Below, piece after piece: positions 22,007-34,188 of a DNA stretch of 64,000 nt; position 1 is the first letter of the stretch; the number at the start of each line of letters is the position of its first letter. Source of the DNA: Tilletia caries (Eukaryota; Basidiomycota; Exobasidiomycetes; Tilletiales; Tilletiaceae); NCBI GenBank assembly GCA_032718865.1, contig JALUTQ010000046.1:744001-808000 (forward strand), read 5' to 3'. Under the pieces are notes generated by a model. It had not been told where the DNA came from and ran no database searches. It saw nothing but the letters and a program-made list of their open reading frames with translations. The position numbers were made by a program, and so were the translations under genes.

Positions 22007-22289
22007 TACAACGTTGGGACAGTTTCCTTTCGGGAGGTGGGGTTTTGGGATTGGACGATGTTGTTACCCTGGTCATGCAAATCATATGCTTTGCCCCTTG
22101 GCTTAGAACACTCGAGCACATTCATTCCCAATAGGCCAACGTGTGCAGGTGTGAGAAAGCAAGGCTTCTTTTCATTTAGCTGTAGCGGTGGATGAATTAT
22201 GCAAGGCCGAGAGATGGCAAGTACAGAGTTGAGGTCAAGAAGGAAAAGAGTAGAGAACTCGAATCAGGAGGGAGTTTGTCAACGTGTCT

Positions 22290-24569
22290 TTATGATCTCC
22301 CCTTCCGCTCGAGGGCTTCTAGCATCCGATGGATCTCCGTCTGCATCCGACTTGCGTCTCTCACCAACCGGAACGCAGGAACGGCCATAGCCAAATCAAG
22401 CGGCTCGACCTGCCCCTGCCCCTGCCCCTCTCCCTCTGTGTCCGCTCCCTTCCCGCCCTTCGAAGCCCCCGCCGCCGCCGCACTCCGCCACTCCGGCCTC
22501 AACTTATACCCCATCGGCAACGCCTGTTCGACAGCTGCATACCCCGCGCGCGCATCTTCGCCCGCCTTGGCGTCCCTCTTCGCCCGCGCCCGACTCTGGA
22601 ACTGCGCCTCGGCGTCGGTGAGCGGGGTCGAGAGTGTCTCGAGCACGTGGGCGGTCTGGAGGGAGGCTTGGTGGAGCCAGGAGATGGGGAGGATGTATCT
22701 GTTGTCGAACTTCTTTTGTGGGGAGGACTGGGAGGTGGAAGGGGAGGAGGGTGTTGGGGGTAGGTGGGCGCGTTTTTGGCGGGGTTGGGCTTGTAGGCCG
22801 AAGAGTGTTTCTGCGAGGTGCATGCATAGCGTCCCTTCGTTCATCTCCACCCACGCCGCATGTAACCTCTCCGCCCTGCCTACTGACTTCCCCTCCTCCT
22901 CGGCCTTGCCTTCGGAGTGGTGCAGGACCGAGAGCCGGGTTTGTTCAAGACGGGCAAGCTGGAGAGCGCTCGATTGAATCCGGGTGGCTTCTTCGAGGGA
23001 GGCAAGCCAGGAGGTGCCCGTTGCGGTGGATATGCCTTCGTTGCTGGCTACTTTGGTGCCTGGGGTGGGAGGGATGGCGTACCATGCCGATAGCCCGATC
23101 AAGGCTGAGATGAGAGCGCGTGTGAGACCGGGCGAGGAAGGGCTGGGGTCGAGATTGGCGTCGGAGCTGGGGACGACGGCGGTGGCGGTGGCGGTGGCAA
23201 GAGTCTCGCCAGCGGGAGCAGGGTCTGCCGATGTTTTCCTCTTCCAGAATGCCCAGCTGGATGACGAGCCTTGCTCTGTCCCTGATAGAACCTCTGCAGT
23301 GGAGACCGACTCTGCTTCCGCGCCGTGGGCGCCATGCTCCGAAGCAAGTTCGACTGCGCGCAAGAGCCAGGACTCCGCCTCATCCCGATGGCCCAGAGTG
23401 TGATGCAGTGTGCCAATCTTGGTCGCGAGCCGCACAAGACGGGCAGGCGTCGGAGTGGTTGAAGACGTGACTTGCACAGACGATTCTGCAGACTCGGCGG
23501 GTGGGGATGCCGAAGCGAGGGCATCAAAGATGCGTTCGTAGCTCTCAATGGCAGACTGCTGAGCGTGCGGTCGGCCCTGACGCTCGCGAACCGAAGCGAG
23601 CCGCATCTCGAGCGTAAAGACAGTCGGGTCAATCTCAGGCACGAGCACGCTTGCTCCATGTTGTGCCGATGTAGCCGTGGAAAGCAGCTGTGCGCGTTGG
23701 ACAGCGGGCTCGGGAAGACGCATGCCCTTGCGCTCTGCCTCGTGTAAGGCCGCAATAAGATAGGACTCCGCGAACATGAGCCCCTGCTCGAGGGTAGCAG
23801 CCGCCTTCTGGAGCGCGGCGCTGCTTTCCTGATTCCGCGTGGGCCGACCGAAGAAGGACTGCTTGGCGAAGAAGAAGGAGGGGTCGAGGCCTGATCCCCA
23901 CTCAGCTGCGATGAAGGCGGAGCGGAGGGCGTGTCGACCGCGAAGACCCAGTCGTGGATCGGTCCCGCCGGAGACAAGGGACGACGGCGCCCATGCTTCG
24001 TCCTGCGCCTCTTCGACCCAGCTCAAGAAGCACGCCAACTCCTCCTCGGACACATGTTTGGCGAGTAAAGCTCGGATCTCTGCCTGGACGCGGGCGAGAG
24101 AGGCGGCCTGAGCTGCGCGGGGCATGGAGACGCGTTCGACATACTGGTGTGTTCCCTCGAACAAGGCCGTTCCGACTGCGAGGAGGGCGATTGCTGTGTA
24201 GAGTGTGATGCGTGCTACTTTGGAGAGGATGAGGATGAACTGGACGAAGGAGTTGCCGAACGTGCTTGCGACCTGGTTCTGGTTGGGCGCGGTGGAGTAT
24301 GCGCGCCGGCTGGTGAGGAGAGGTGCGAGGTTGGGCAGATAATCATCGCGAGGCCGTCGCTGTCGCTGTTGCTGTCGTTGTCGTTCATGCTGCTGATGTC
24401 TGTGTATTGCGAGATGGGTCTGTGCTGATGTCGAGATGCTCGCAGTCGGTCTTCTTCTTGTGGCCGACGCTCGCAACACCGCCGCTGCTGCCGCTGCAGA
24501 CGAGGAGGACGAGCGCGCGCTGGCAGCGAGTGTGCGCACCGCAAACGCAGACGCAGCTTGACTCAACAT
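22290..24569 (-). CDS. Mitochondrial membrane TPR protein, MGR3-like
   Basis: A single exon encodes 759 aa. The N-terminus is Ala/Ser/Arg-rich without acidic residues, a likely presequence, followed by a membrane segment (ITLYTAIALLAVGTALFEG, about residue 120). The rest is helical, with TPR-like repeats such as LVRLATKIGTLHHTLGHRDE and AESWLLRAVELASEH. Architecture resembles Mgr3, the inner-membrane TPR adaptor of the i-AAA protease Yme1, and also TTC19. I cannot choose firmly between them. Minor Ser/Pro-rich spacers separate the repeats. It is divergent from CMR1. Confidence 0.5.
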   Translation of the reverse strand: MLSQAASAFAVRTLAASARSSSSSAAAAAAVLRASATRRRPTASISTSAQTHLAIHRHQQHERQRQQQRQRRPRDDYLPNLAPLLTSRRAYSTAPNQNQVASTFGNSFVQFILILSKVARITLYTAIALLAVGTALFEGTHQYVERVSMPRAAQAASLARVQAEIRALLAKHVSEEELACFLSWVEEAQDEAWAPSSLVSGGTDPRLGLRGRHALRSAFIAAEWGSGLDPSFFFAKQSFFGRPTRNQESSAALQKAAATLEQGLMFAESYLIAALHEAERKGMRLPEPAVQRAQLLSTATSAQHGASVLVPEIDPTVFTLEMRLASVRERQGRPHAQQSAIESYERIFDALASASPPAESAESSVQVTSSTTPTPARLVRLATKIGTLHHTLGHRDEAESWLLRAVELASEHGAHGAEAESVSTAEVLSGTEQGSSSSWAFWKRKTSADPAPAGETLATATATAVVPSSDANLDPSPSSPGLTRALISALIGLSAWYAIPPTPGTKVASNEGISTATGTSWLASLEEATRIQSSALQLARLEQTRLSVLHHSEGKAEEEGKSVGRAERLHAAWVEMNEGTLCMHLAETLFGLQAQPRQKRAHLPPTPSSPSTSQSSPQKKFDNRYILPISWLHQASLQTAHVLETLSTPLTDAEAQFQSRARAKRDAKAGEDARAGYAAVEQALPMGYKLRPEWRSAAAAGASKGGKGADTEGEGQGQGQVEPLDLAMAVPAFRLVRDASRMQTEIHRMLEALERKGRS

Positions 24570-24826
24570 TTCCTTCTTCGCACTGTGGATGGCGAGACGC
24601 AGAGGTCAGTCAGTTCATGCTGTGGGTGGCAGTGGCACAGTTCGATGAGCGAGTGATCACAATGATCATAGCGGGTTGTCGCGTCGCGTCGCGTCCATTA
24701 AAAAAAGCGTGTCACCGAGGCTGCGTTGAGATCAGCGATCCTCGCACAGCGGATCTTCTGACAGCCAACTGCCAATCCCGTCCCACCCACCCACATTGCA
24801 ATCAGGACATACGCGGATTGTCCAAA
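24570..24826. promoter_or_regulatory. Bidirectional promoter TPR gene / CMR1
   Basis: The 257 bp between divergent starts have no E-box; repeated CGCGTCGCGTCG at about 24681-24695 is the only visible pattern. Confidence 0.35.
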
Positions 24827-27239
24827 ATGGTAGAGCTGTCATCCTAGTGAGTGTCCTGTCCTCCACGCAGAGAGAGAGAGAGAGAGAGGACGCGCTGTCA
24901 TGCTGACTCGTCTTGCTCTGTCTCCCTCTGGCACAGCGAGCAACAGCGGCTCGAAAACATCAAACGCAATGAGGAACTCATGCGAGAACTCAACCTCCTC
25001 AACGGAGCCTCCACACTCGGAATCGACCCCGAACGAACACGCAGGGCACAGGCCACAGCAGCAGCCGAAGCTTCCCGCTTCTCCGCCGCCGCAAAAGCCA
25101 AAGCCCCCAAACCAAAAATAACAGAAGCCGAAGCCAAAGCGCGCAAAGAGATGCTCGTACAACGCCAGAAGGAGAAGAAGGAACGCTGGGCCTCTCAGCC
25201 GACGCGCGTGCAGCCGCCCCGACGATCGAGCGCGCGCATTGCAGGCATTGAGGCGGATAGCGATGTGCTTAAGCGCAAGTATGAAGAGGTGGCTCAGGCT
25301 GAGCGGGAGGAACGCGAGGCTGCTAAGAAGGCCCGGCATGAGGATCACGATTTGCGGCGCTTGACTGGCGGCGGCTTGGCCGAGGAGGAGGTGCTTGCTC
25401 TTCGGTCGGCTTTTTCGGGGTTGGCGGGCGCGGTCGGTCCCTCCTCTGCGGCTGTGGGAGACGAGACGGACGAGACGACGCGGACTCCAGGGTCGAGCGC
25501 GCGAGTCGCGGGGAAAGCCAAAGCTGCCCCATCATCCTCTTCCAAGACGGGGTCATCCTCCTTCGAACTTACCGAACTGAAGGAAGAACTCAACAAGATG
25601 GAGCTACGGGCGGTGTCGAAGGTCATCAAGGAGCGGATCTACACTATGGCGTTCCACCCGACCACGGACAAGGACCTCATCTTTGCCGGGGACAAGCGGG
25701 GCGCCATTGCTATCTGGGAGCCTTGGGCTTCCACCGACGACGGCGCGGTCGACAACGATGATGATGAGGAGGCTAACCAGCAGGTCGACAAAAACATGGC
25801 GAGCGGGCGAAGCTGGACGATCCAGGCTCACGGGCAGGATGCGGTTACCTGTCTCAAATTCGACCCTGTCGATGCACAGTCGCTCTATTCGTCCAGCTAC
25901 GACAGCACCATTCGGCACCTTTCCCTCAACGGCGGCGGCGGGAGCAGCACGACGGGCACCGCTCAAAAGGAGGACGTGCTTCACTCGACTGGGATCTGGG
26001 CGGGCAACCCGGACGTGCTGCTGAGCATCTTTGATGTGCTCGCGCCTCAGACTCATGCGGATGTGTTCACAAGCACGCCCATGCCTGCATTGGACGAGCG
26101 GAGTATCTGGATTGCCGACCATCGGGGTGGGCTGATCCATGTCGACGTACGCGAGCGACCCCGCGTCGGTGGCGCGGAGACTTCGTCCTCGGGTCAGGGA
26201 AGTCGCAGCGGGCGCGCAGGTCGGGGTGCGAGTGTGGGCCACCAGGGCTCCTCTTCGGGCGCCACGAGCCGACGCTGGCAGGTTCAAGACAAGAAGATTG
26301 GAGGATTGGCGGTGAATGCGATGTTCCCTTACGCCATCGCGACGGCCAGTCTGGATCAGCATGTGCGGCTGTTTGACGTGCGTGCGTTGGACTCGTTGCC
26401 GGTCAGTATTCAGACGCCGTATAATGTGACTGCGGTTGATCATGAGCAGTTGGCGGTGGTGCAGGGTGGGTCGATGAGGGCTTCTTGTCGGACCAGGTTG
26501 GCTTGTACGAGTGTGGATTGGTCGCCAAGGGGAGATCAGCTTGCGGCGCTCTCGTATGATGATCTGGTCAAGGGTGAGTTATTCATTGTTCTTCATTGAT
26601 GCAGCGAATGAGTCAGAAGCTGATGTGTCTATCTTTACAGTGTGGGATGTCAGTGGGTCTACTCTACGATCTGCGTTTGAGCAGGATGAGGAGGACGAGG
26701 GGGAAGCGACGGAAGCAGGCAGCACGGTCTCCCCGCCCAAGGCCGGCAGCACTCGCCCGCGGAAAAGCCAGCGGGTCAAACAGGAAGAGACGGAGGGCGC
26801 ACAACAGAGCGTGTTCCGCTACTTCAAGAAGGAGCCCAAGCCGAACGAGCTCGGCGCGTTCTCGCCGACCACGCACGTCGACCAGAAACAACAGAAGTCA
26901 TCCATCCTACGCACCCGTGCCGCCTCGCACAACATCCTCGAGACGCCCTCCCACCAGATGCCGCACAACAACCAAACAGGCCGATGGCTGACGATGTTCC
27001 GCGTGCGCTGGTGCGGCAACGCGGACGTCGACCCGCACTTCACGCTCGGGTCGATGCACCGGCATGCGGAGATCTGGTCCGGGCGGACGGGCGAGCTTTT
27101 GAGGAGTCTGTATGATGAGGAGTGGGTCACGGCCGTGCCTGCTGTGACGGCGATGCATCCGAGGAGGGTGGGCAGGTTGGTGGCGGGGAACGCGAGTGGG
27201 AAGTGCTTTTTGTGGTGTCCGCCGCCGGAGGCGGAGTAG
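24827..27239 (+). CDS. CMR1: WD40 DNA-damage-binding protein CMR1 (WDR76 family)
   Basis: Exons 24827..24846, 24937..26573 and 26641..27239 give 751 aa. The tiny first exon (20 nt) supplies MVELSS and joins YEQQRLENIKRNEELM, the conserved Cmr1 N-terminus. A basic coiled-coil-like region follows. The WD40 propeller begins with VIKERIYTMAFHPTTDKDLIFAG and includes GAIAIWEPW, TCLKFDPVDAQSLYSSSYD, SIWIADHRGGLIHVD, YAIATASLDQHVRLFDVR, RVRWCGN and HAEIWSG. Cmr1 binds chromatin at stalled forks and UV damage and goes to intranuclear quality-control foci. Spacers rich in Gly/Ser and Glu interrupt the blades, and KSQRVKQEETEG resembles a nuclear/SUMO-type stretch. Confidence 0.9.
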
Positions 27240-29630
27240 AGGCGCGGCTCTTCCTTAACGACTGTGCACCGGACTCACTCGTCTCAGTCACTTATTGCAC
27301 CTTTTTTCGCCCACCCATTCGTGTCGGTTACCCATAATATATGCATCCTGTCCGAAGAAGCCCTCATCTATCCGACACGATGCGATCTTTCTTCGGAACC
27401 AAGCCCGGATCTCACACCCAATGTCGATCTTGACGCGCTTGACGCTGGACGCCCCGTAGAAGTCGGGGCCAAAGAGGAAGCACGCAAGGTCGTTGCCCCA
27501 TGTATCTACCGCATCACCCAGGCCACATTATTACATATTTCGACTGTACTCGGCGCTTGCTCGTTTCGGAGCGCGGCATTTGGAGGAGCACGCATGGAGG
27601 CGAGGCGCGGGGCGTATATGGGCCGCGCTTACATAATCCGCAATGCGCAATGAATGCAATTTGCAACGCCACGGTGTCAAATGAGTGTTTTCGCTGGCAA
27701 AACAAGTGTCAGCCCGCCGCTTCGCACCTTTGACAGCTGGAGGGTAGAAGGTGACCTGACTATTCTAACTCACTGACTTCCCACCTGGACACGCACACAC
27801 ACATACATATGTAGTTAGCTGGGCGATGTTCTTACTTCTTACATACATGGTCTGCGGCTGTGGGAATGCGGTTGCAGGCGAGGATGTTGAATGAATCATG
27901 AATCATGAATCATGAGTGAATGGTAGACACTGAGGGAGACGAAGTCCCCGAACCGAGTGTCGACCGATCGATGCTGTGCGTGCAGTGTCCGGAGTAGGTA
28001 GTGAGGGTTACCTGCACCAGTTGCGACGACCACGACGACGACAGCAGCGGCAACAAAGGCGACGGCGTGCAAGGAAAGCGAAGCGAAGATCGCCATCGCT
28101 GTTCCCTCATCAACGCCCGCTGCCTTCAGCTTCAATCGGCTGGTGTCCCCATCACAAGTATATCAAAAGGTTAGTCCCTCTCTTTGTCCAATACCCCCCT
28201 TCTCCGCCTCCTTCCCTCTTTGCAGACCCGCGCGCACGCAACCCACCGCACCACACCCTGCTCCTACACCTGCGCCTGCCTGCTGCTGCTGCAAAGCCCC
28301 AGTCTCCTGGCGTAGTAGTGCGCGCATCGATCGACAAAGCATCCCGATCATCCATCCCACCAACAACAACCACCACCTCCTGAACGCCGACCGTTGGGGG
28401 GGCGCACAAACACCATACAAAAGGCACAAAGCAAGGAGGCAGCACACAACCCAAACTCCCGCACCCAGCATCCCGACCGCCTCCCAGCGCTTTCAACGAG
28501 GACAGAGGAGGGCGCAATTCAGCAACCCTCCAGTAGCATTCACCATTGCCGACACAGCCAGGCCGTAAGACTCCGCGAACGTCTATTGGGGTCCGAAGCA
28601 AGGCCGCCGCCGCCCCATCACGATCCCGAAACCTTTCGGAGACAACTGCTACTCGTATCCCTGCTTGGGAACCTCCGCGCAACCCGCCCCCTTCCTTCTC
28701 CGCCTCTCCCCCCACCCGACGCCCTCTCCTTCTTCAGCCAACGGGGCTAGAATCTTCCGCCGATCCGCCACACCAGCGTCTCGCTTCTCTCCACCCTGCG
28801 GCTATCTGCGCCTTAAGATCAGCTTCAAAGCCTCCTCGCTGCGCCTGCGCTACAATCAGCCCACTATTTTCCGGGTTGAGGACGAGGTTCGAGGACTACG
28901 CAGGGCTGGACAAATCAAAGGACCTCGAGTTCTCTCTCCTTCGAACGGCTGCCATCATCGAAGATATCCTGAGAGGCGGGCTTGATCTCCTCGTTGTCAC
29001 TTGTCAGCGGCATCATCGTCCATCGTCTCTTCCCGCTCATCCCGCTTCTTGGCGTTGCCCCCAATTAACCCACCCACCGAGCCTGTGCCTTCATTGCTTC
29101 ATCTTTGCTGACTTGTCCGACACCTTCCCCTCCTCTCTCTCTTTCTCTCTCTTTCGCTCGCTCATCTCGCAATTCTTGCAATCCTCCCGCTTTATCAAAC
29201 CTCGTGCTTGTCACCAACGCACGGATCGACGACCAACGCCCATCTCATCTCATCCCACTTGCTGTCATCGCTCACCTGGCCTCTCAAATCGTTGCACGCA
29301 AACACCGTTCTCCCCGTAACCGCCTCATCTACCCACCTGCGCATACGCCTTTTTCTCATTCCCTGGCGCGATTGTGTCGCACCACGCCTTGCTTCCAATT
29401 TGGGAATCCTGCTCCACACCTCATCTTCGGCCTCTCCGTCCTCGGTGCTCAAATACACCGTGTGGTCTCGACCTCTGCACGATCCCCCCTCCCCCACCTC
29501 CCTCCATCTTTCACTTCCTCACGTCCTCAGGGCCCATTCTCTTCCTGCCATTTTCCTCAGATCCCCCGGACGGATCGAATAGCCATTCATCAAGGCAGAC
29601 GCTACTCGCCCTCCTCTCAAAAACAGGTCC
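27240..29630. other. Gene-poor 2.4 kb stretch upstream of the phosphatase gene
   Basis: No protein gene could be supported. It holds three tandem copies of ATGAATC (27890-27914), a segment at 28000-28140 open in several frames on both strands (one minus frame is hydrophobic but has no ATG or clear splice partners), and a long CT-rich leader (29113-29168) typical of fungal transcription-start regions. The last 500 bp probably form the 5' UTR of the next gene. Confidence 0.45.
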
Positions 29631-32600
29631 ATGCTCGCTACCCTCTCGCCCAACTTCGCCGCTATTAACAGCCCCAGCACAAAGACGCACCCCGGTTCCG
29701 CATCCGCATCGGTATCGGTATCGGCATCTTCAGCCTCTACCCCACCTACCGGGCTCGTCTTGAGCCCTCTTCATCATCAACACAGCAACGCCAGCAGCAG
29801 CGGCAGTGATCCCACCAACCGCGCGCGAACGGCTGCTCCCTTCAGCAACCTCTTCCGGTCTCATCAGACTCCTCCGCAACAGCAGGTCGGAGCTCGACTC
29901 GTCGCCCTTCAGCAGGAGCGCAAACGACGGGCGTCGTGTGAATTAAACGCAGGGCCACTCGTCGCTCTCACTCCACACGTTTCCTGCGAAGACGGACCGG
30001 ACTCGTCGTCGGCCTCATTGCGCGTTTCGACCACTACAACTCCTGTGAAAAAGCTGGAGGAAGAACATCGCTTCCCGTCTTCATCTTCATCTTCGTCTCC
30101 AGCTACCACGTCTCCTGGGACCTTTTCGACGCCGCTACCGAGCTCGGGTTTCAACGTGCTTGTGGTGGGTTCGATCCCTTCTGCCCTTTCGGACAGTCCT
30201 AAGCGGCGCAAGATCGAGATCTTCTCGGACGGGAACGTCGGTCCGCTCGAGGTCGACAACATCAACAACAACAACGACAACCTCGGCGGCGCTTCTTGCC
30301 TTCCGTCGTGCTCTCAGCCTTCTTTATTGATTCATCATCATCAGCACGGCGAAGCGAAGATGGCTGAAGATAACATGAGATCCGCTTCATCTACGTCTTA
30401 TACGGGCGCCGATACCCACGACGGTGAGTTTGACGGGGCCGAGCTGGGGCTTGGAACAAAGGCTGTCTGAAGCGCTCATAATGCTTACACCCATTTCCTA
30501 TTCTTACACTTCTCAATGTAGGTCAAGCCCCGTTTGCGGAATCTTCATCACAAGCCACAGCGCCATTGACGGGCGATACCATTCCGCCAACTTCTGAAGA
30601 CGCCTTTGCGTCCATGCAGCCGTTCTCTGTCGCAGGAGCATCGACTTCCCTTCCCAACAGCGGCGGCAGCGGCGGCGTCGTCGCAGGAAGCACGCGAAAG
30701 GCCCGTCCAAAACGGCTCAACCTCGTCCCACCACCCGGTTCCTCCTTCCATTCGACCCGCTCCAAGCTCGGCGGTTTGGTCAATGGGAATGGTGCCGGTG
30801 GTGATGGCAAGGACGGCGGAGAAGATTGGAGAGCGGATTCCAAGATGGGATCGAGTGGAACTGGTACCCGCTCCGTACCCGTCTCGCCCTCGCTGGTCCT
30901 TTCGAGCGTTCATAGCGGTGCGGGTGGCGCCGTCGGTCCGGGTGGTGGGAGTGGTGCTGCGGGGGCTGGGCTCGGGTTGGGGGCTATCGGAGCCGGTGTG
31001 GGCTCGTCTGAGCTTGGGGTGGACCCTGTGAAGGATTTGAGTAGCACGCTCAGGGGTGCGCTGCGGCGCCGGCCGAGTGTACCCTTCCGGACGAATGTGG
31101 GGTCCGGGGCTGTTGGCCCGGCAGGGACGGTGGCGTCGACTACCGGTGGGGTGACAGGCAGCAATAATGGCGGTCACTTGGGAGCGGGGCAGAGTCCTCG
31201 TCGAGCGGGTGCCCCGTCCCTGTCGATTCGGACGGATCCGAAGGTACTGGGTAGCTCCACGCAGGCGGAGGGAAGCGGTCCGAAGACTGCGGGTGGGAAT
31301 GAAGGTCTTCGGGCCTTGGGACTGGCCAATGCCGCCACATCCTCTTCATCTACCACAGAGGTGACCCCAAGAACGCTCATCGCTCGCGTACCCGAAGCAT
31401 TCCGCGACCCAAGTGAACACATCCTCAGCGGCAAGGGCAGTACCCTCCAACATGCCCGCTCCGTCTATGCCGCGGGTCCGATCGAGATCCTGCCTGGCCT
31501 CTTCTTGGGCGACGAACACAATGCGCGCGATGCGGGCCGGTTGTCCGAGTTGAACATCACCACCATCTTGGATGTGGCGAAGGAGACGAGTTTGCCCGGT
31601 GGAGGTGAGGAGGAGGAGACGCTGGTGGAGAATGGGATGGGAGGTGGGTTTGCGACGTTGGCCATTCCGGTGCGGACGCCGAGACAGCTGCCATCTTCTT
31701 CCTCATCACAACAAGCAGCATCTGCGGTGACGCCCGTCGGGCTCCACAGTGCGTACCGACCGTATGGGTTCCCGGAGACGTTCCCGCTTAGTGGATCGAG
31801 CATGCCCGCGACTACGCCTGTGACGGCGTACTTCACCCCGCCGACGACTGCGTACCCGAGGGAGTTACCGGATGAAGTGCCGGGGACGCCTGCGTCGAAA
31901 AATGCGCCGCCGCCCGTGGTTTCCGATGGGGAGAAGACGCCGTATCTGCGCAACACACTTTCTACCCCGAACCTGCAGCGCTACGGCAGTACGGGCCGCG
32001 GTGTGACTGGGAAGGAGACGAGTGCTAGCGGACAGCGAAGAATACGGAACGGTCGGCGTCGGGGTGGACGTGGCGATCCCACCAGCAGTATCTCTTCTTC
32101 TTCCTCTTCCTCTTCCTCTTCCGGTGGCTCGGACTATACGGATGCGCTGATGGAGGAGGAGGATGACGATGATTTCGACGACGAGGAGGAAGGTGCTACG
32201 CCGCTGACGTCTGTCTCTTCCAAACCTTCATCCCCGGGGATGACTCCTGTCACTGCTGGGCGTTTCGCTACAGGCGGTGCTGGCGGTAGCAAGTCTGGTG
32301 CCGGTGTTGCGGACGGGGTCATGGACATCGACGAACCGGCTATTCAAGCGAAAGGAGCAGAAGCAGAACCGGGGGTTGACGACAACACCCTCCGGCTGCG
32401 AGACCATCGCGGCCAATCAGTCTGGCTTCCCTCGAACGCCATCGCGCTCATGATCCCGCCCAGCCCACTCTCCGGTCGAGCAAAGGAGACGAGGTACATC
32501 AAGTTACCCTGGACACATGACGAGCCGGACCTGGCCGTCGCCGGTGGTGGGTTTACGCAGGGGTGCGCCATCATTGCTGATGCGTTGGGTATCCCGCCTC

Positions 32601-34188
32601 GGTTGACCCCGAGTGGGGGGGTGAGGGGGAAGACGAGGAAGGGCAGCGTGGTTGGTGGGATGCTTCCGTTGAGTTCGGCGGAGTTTGTGCCGCGTGCGCC
32701 GATTTTGGGGAGCGAGGCCGCTGCGCAGCGTGGGGAGGGAGTAGGGGGAGGAGCGTTGCAGCAGCAGCAGCGGCAGCAGCAGCAGCGTCCGGCCGGTGTG
32801 CTGGTGCACTGCCAGTGTGGTGTCAGTCGGAGTGCGACGCTGGTGATTGCCTTTGTGATGCAGGCGGCGGCGCTCATGTACGGTTTTGAAGGCGTGAGCA
32901 GTCTGACGGGCATGCATGATTGCTACAATCTGGTCAAAGAGTGAGTTGCGAGACGTTCCATTTTTTTTTTTTTCTCCTTTGGTTAGCTCACTTTTGTCTC
33001 GACTTTGTCTTTTTACGCTCTGTCAGGAAGTCGGCCAGCATCTCACCGAATTGCGGTCTCATCTACCAGCTCGTCGAGTGGGAGCGCTTCCTCTCAGCTG
33101 AAGCTACCAAGTTACGCGAGGCCACCGCAAAGGCATCGCAAGAGGACATGGGTGGCAGTGGTGCCGAGGAAGGTGGAAACAGTAGCCGCGGCTGGACGTC
33201 CGAGGCGATGGATGAAGAAGAATGGACTCGGATGCGACTGGAAGAGGAGCGGAAAGAGGCGGAGGAGGAGGACCGGTTACGGAAAGTCAGGCTGGAGGAG
33301 GCTGTCCAGGCCGCGAGGCGGAAAGCGGCGGAGGAGGCGGCGACGGCTGGTTCAGCGGCGGAGAGTGGCGAGGGACTTGCGCAACCGGGTCAAGGGCTAG
33401 GCGCGCGACGAAAGAAGAAGGCGCCGGCCCTGTCGCTTGCCGGTGGGTCGAAACTGGGCGGGTGTGCGAGCACGGTCAACGCATCGGCAGTTCCGACCCA
33501 GGGACCTGTTGCAGTCTCAACAGGATTGCAGACGATCGCTGCGGCTGCGAATGGTTCGGCTGTACCGCCCACCTCGACGGCCAGATCTGCATTGTCTGGA
33601 ACATCGAGATCACGGCCCTCACATCTACATATCGACCCTGCGGCTCCGCTTACGGATGCGATGCCGTCCCTTTCTCTGGAGTCGACAAAGGAGGAAGACC
33701 ACGAGACACAGAGGCTGCAGCGCCGAGTCGAATTCGGTGACGAACTGGCGGCCAGGTTGGAAGACACGCAGAAGACACCTACGAGCCGGAACAGTCCATA
33801 CAGCAATTCGTTGCACGCTTCCAGATCCGTACCCGGCACCTCTATGACCCTCTCTCGACTATCCTCTATCCGACGACCGGAGGACGGTCGAGACGACGAC
33901 GAGAACGAGATGGAGGGAAGCGGAGGACAGGTCTTCAAGTCTGCTTCTGCTTCTGCCTCTCGCCCACATACGTCGGATCGTCGAATGAGCAGCTTTGTAG
34001 GCGCTGCGGCCCAGAGCGCTGCCGATCGAAAGGAACGGCATCGAAGGACGTTTTCTAGCGACTGGCCGCCTGTGATCAGCCGGAATAGCCTGGCGTCGCT
34101 CAAGGCTGAGGTGCAGGCGGCTGCGGCGAAGGCGACGGCGTTGACAAATGCAGGAGCGGAAGGATTGAGGGAGCTTCATAATCCCTGA
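29631..34188 (+). CDS. Giant dual-specificity (MAP kinase-type) phosphatase
   Basis: Exons 29631..30423, 30522..32940 and 33027..34188 give 1457 aa. The DSP domain begins near residue 580 (GPIEILPGLFLGDEHNARDA, SELNITTILDVAKE), resumes near 920 (YIKLPWTHDEPDL), and carries the P-loop HCQCGVSRSATLVIAFVM with the nucleophile near C1028, ending with SPNCGLIYQLVEWERFL. The family dephosphorylates phospho-Tyr/Thr on MAP kinases (Msg5/Pmp1-like in fungi). Between the two halves of the domain lies a Ser/Thr/Pro-rich and acidic insertion of about 300 residues. The N-terminal 570 and C-terminal 380 residues are low complexity, the latter with an Arg/Glu-rich coiled-coil-like section. MAPK docking is not visible. 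The activity call is firm; the MAPK target is inferred. Confidence 0.85.

Noticed and set aside
27896..28135. Hydrophobic small membrane protein on the minus strand
   Set aside because: The frame begins with TTG, the Val run comes from a GTC repeat that is also open in other frames, and no splice partner gives a sensible protein.
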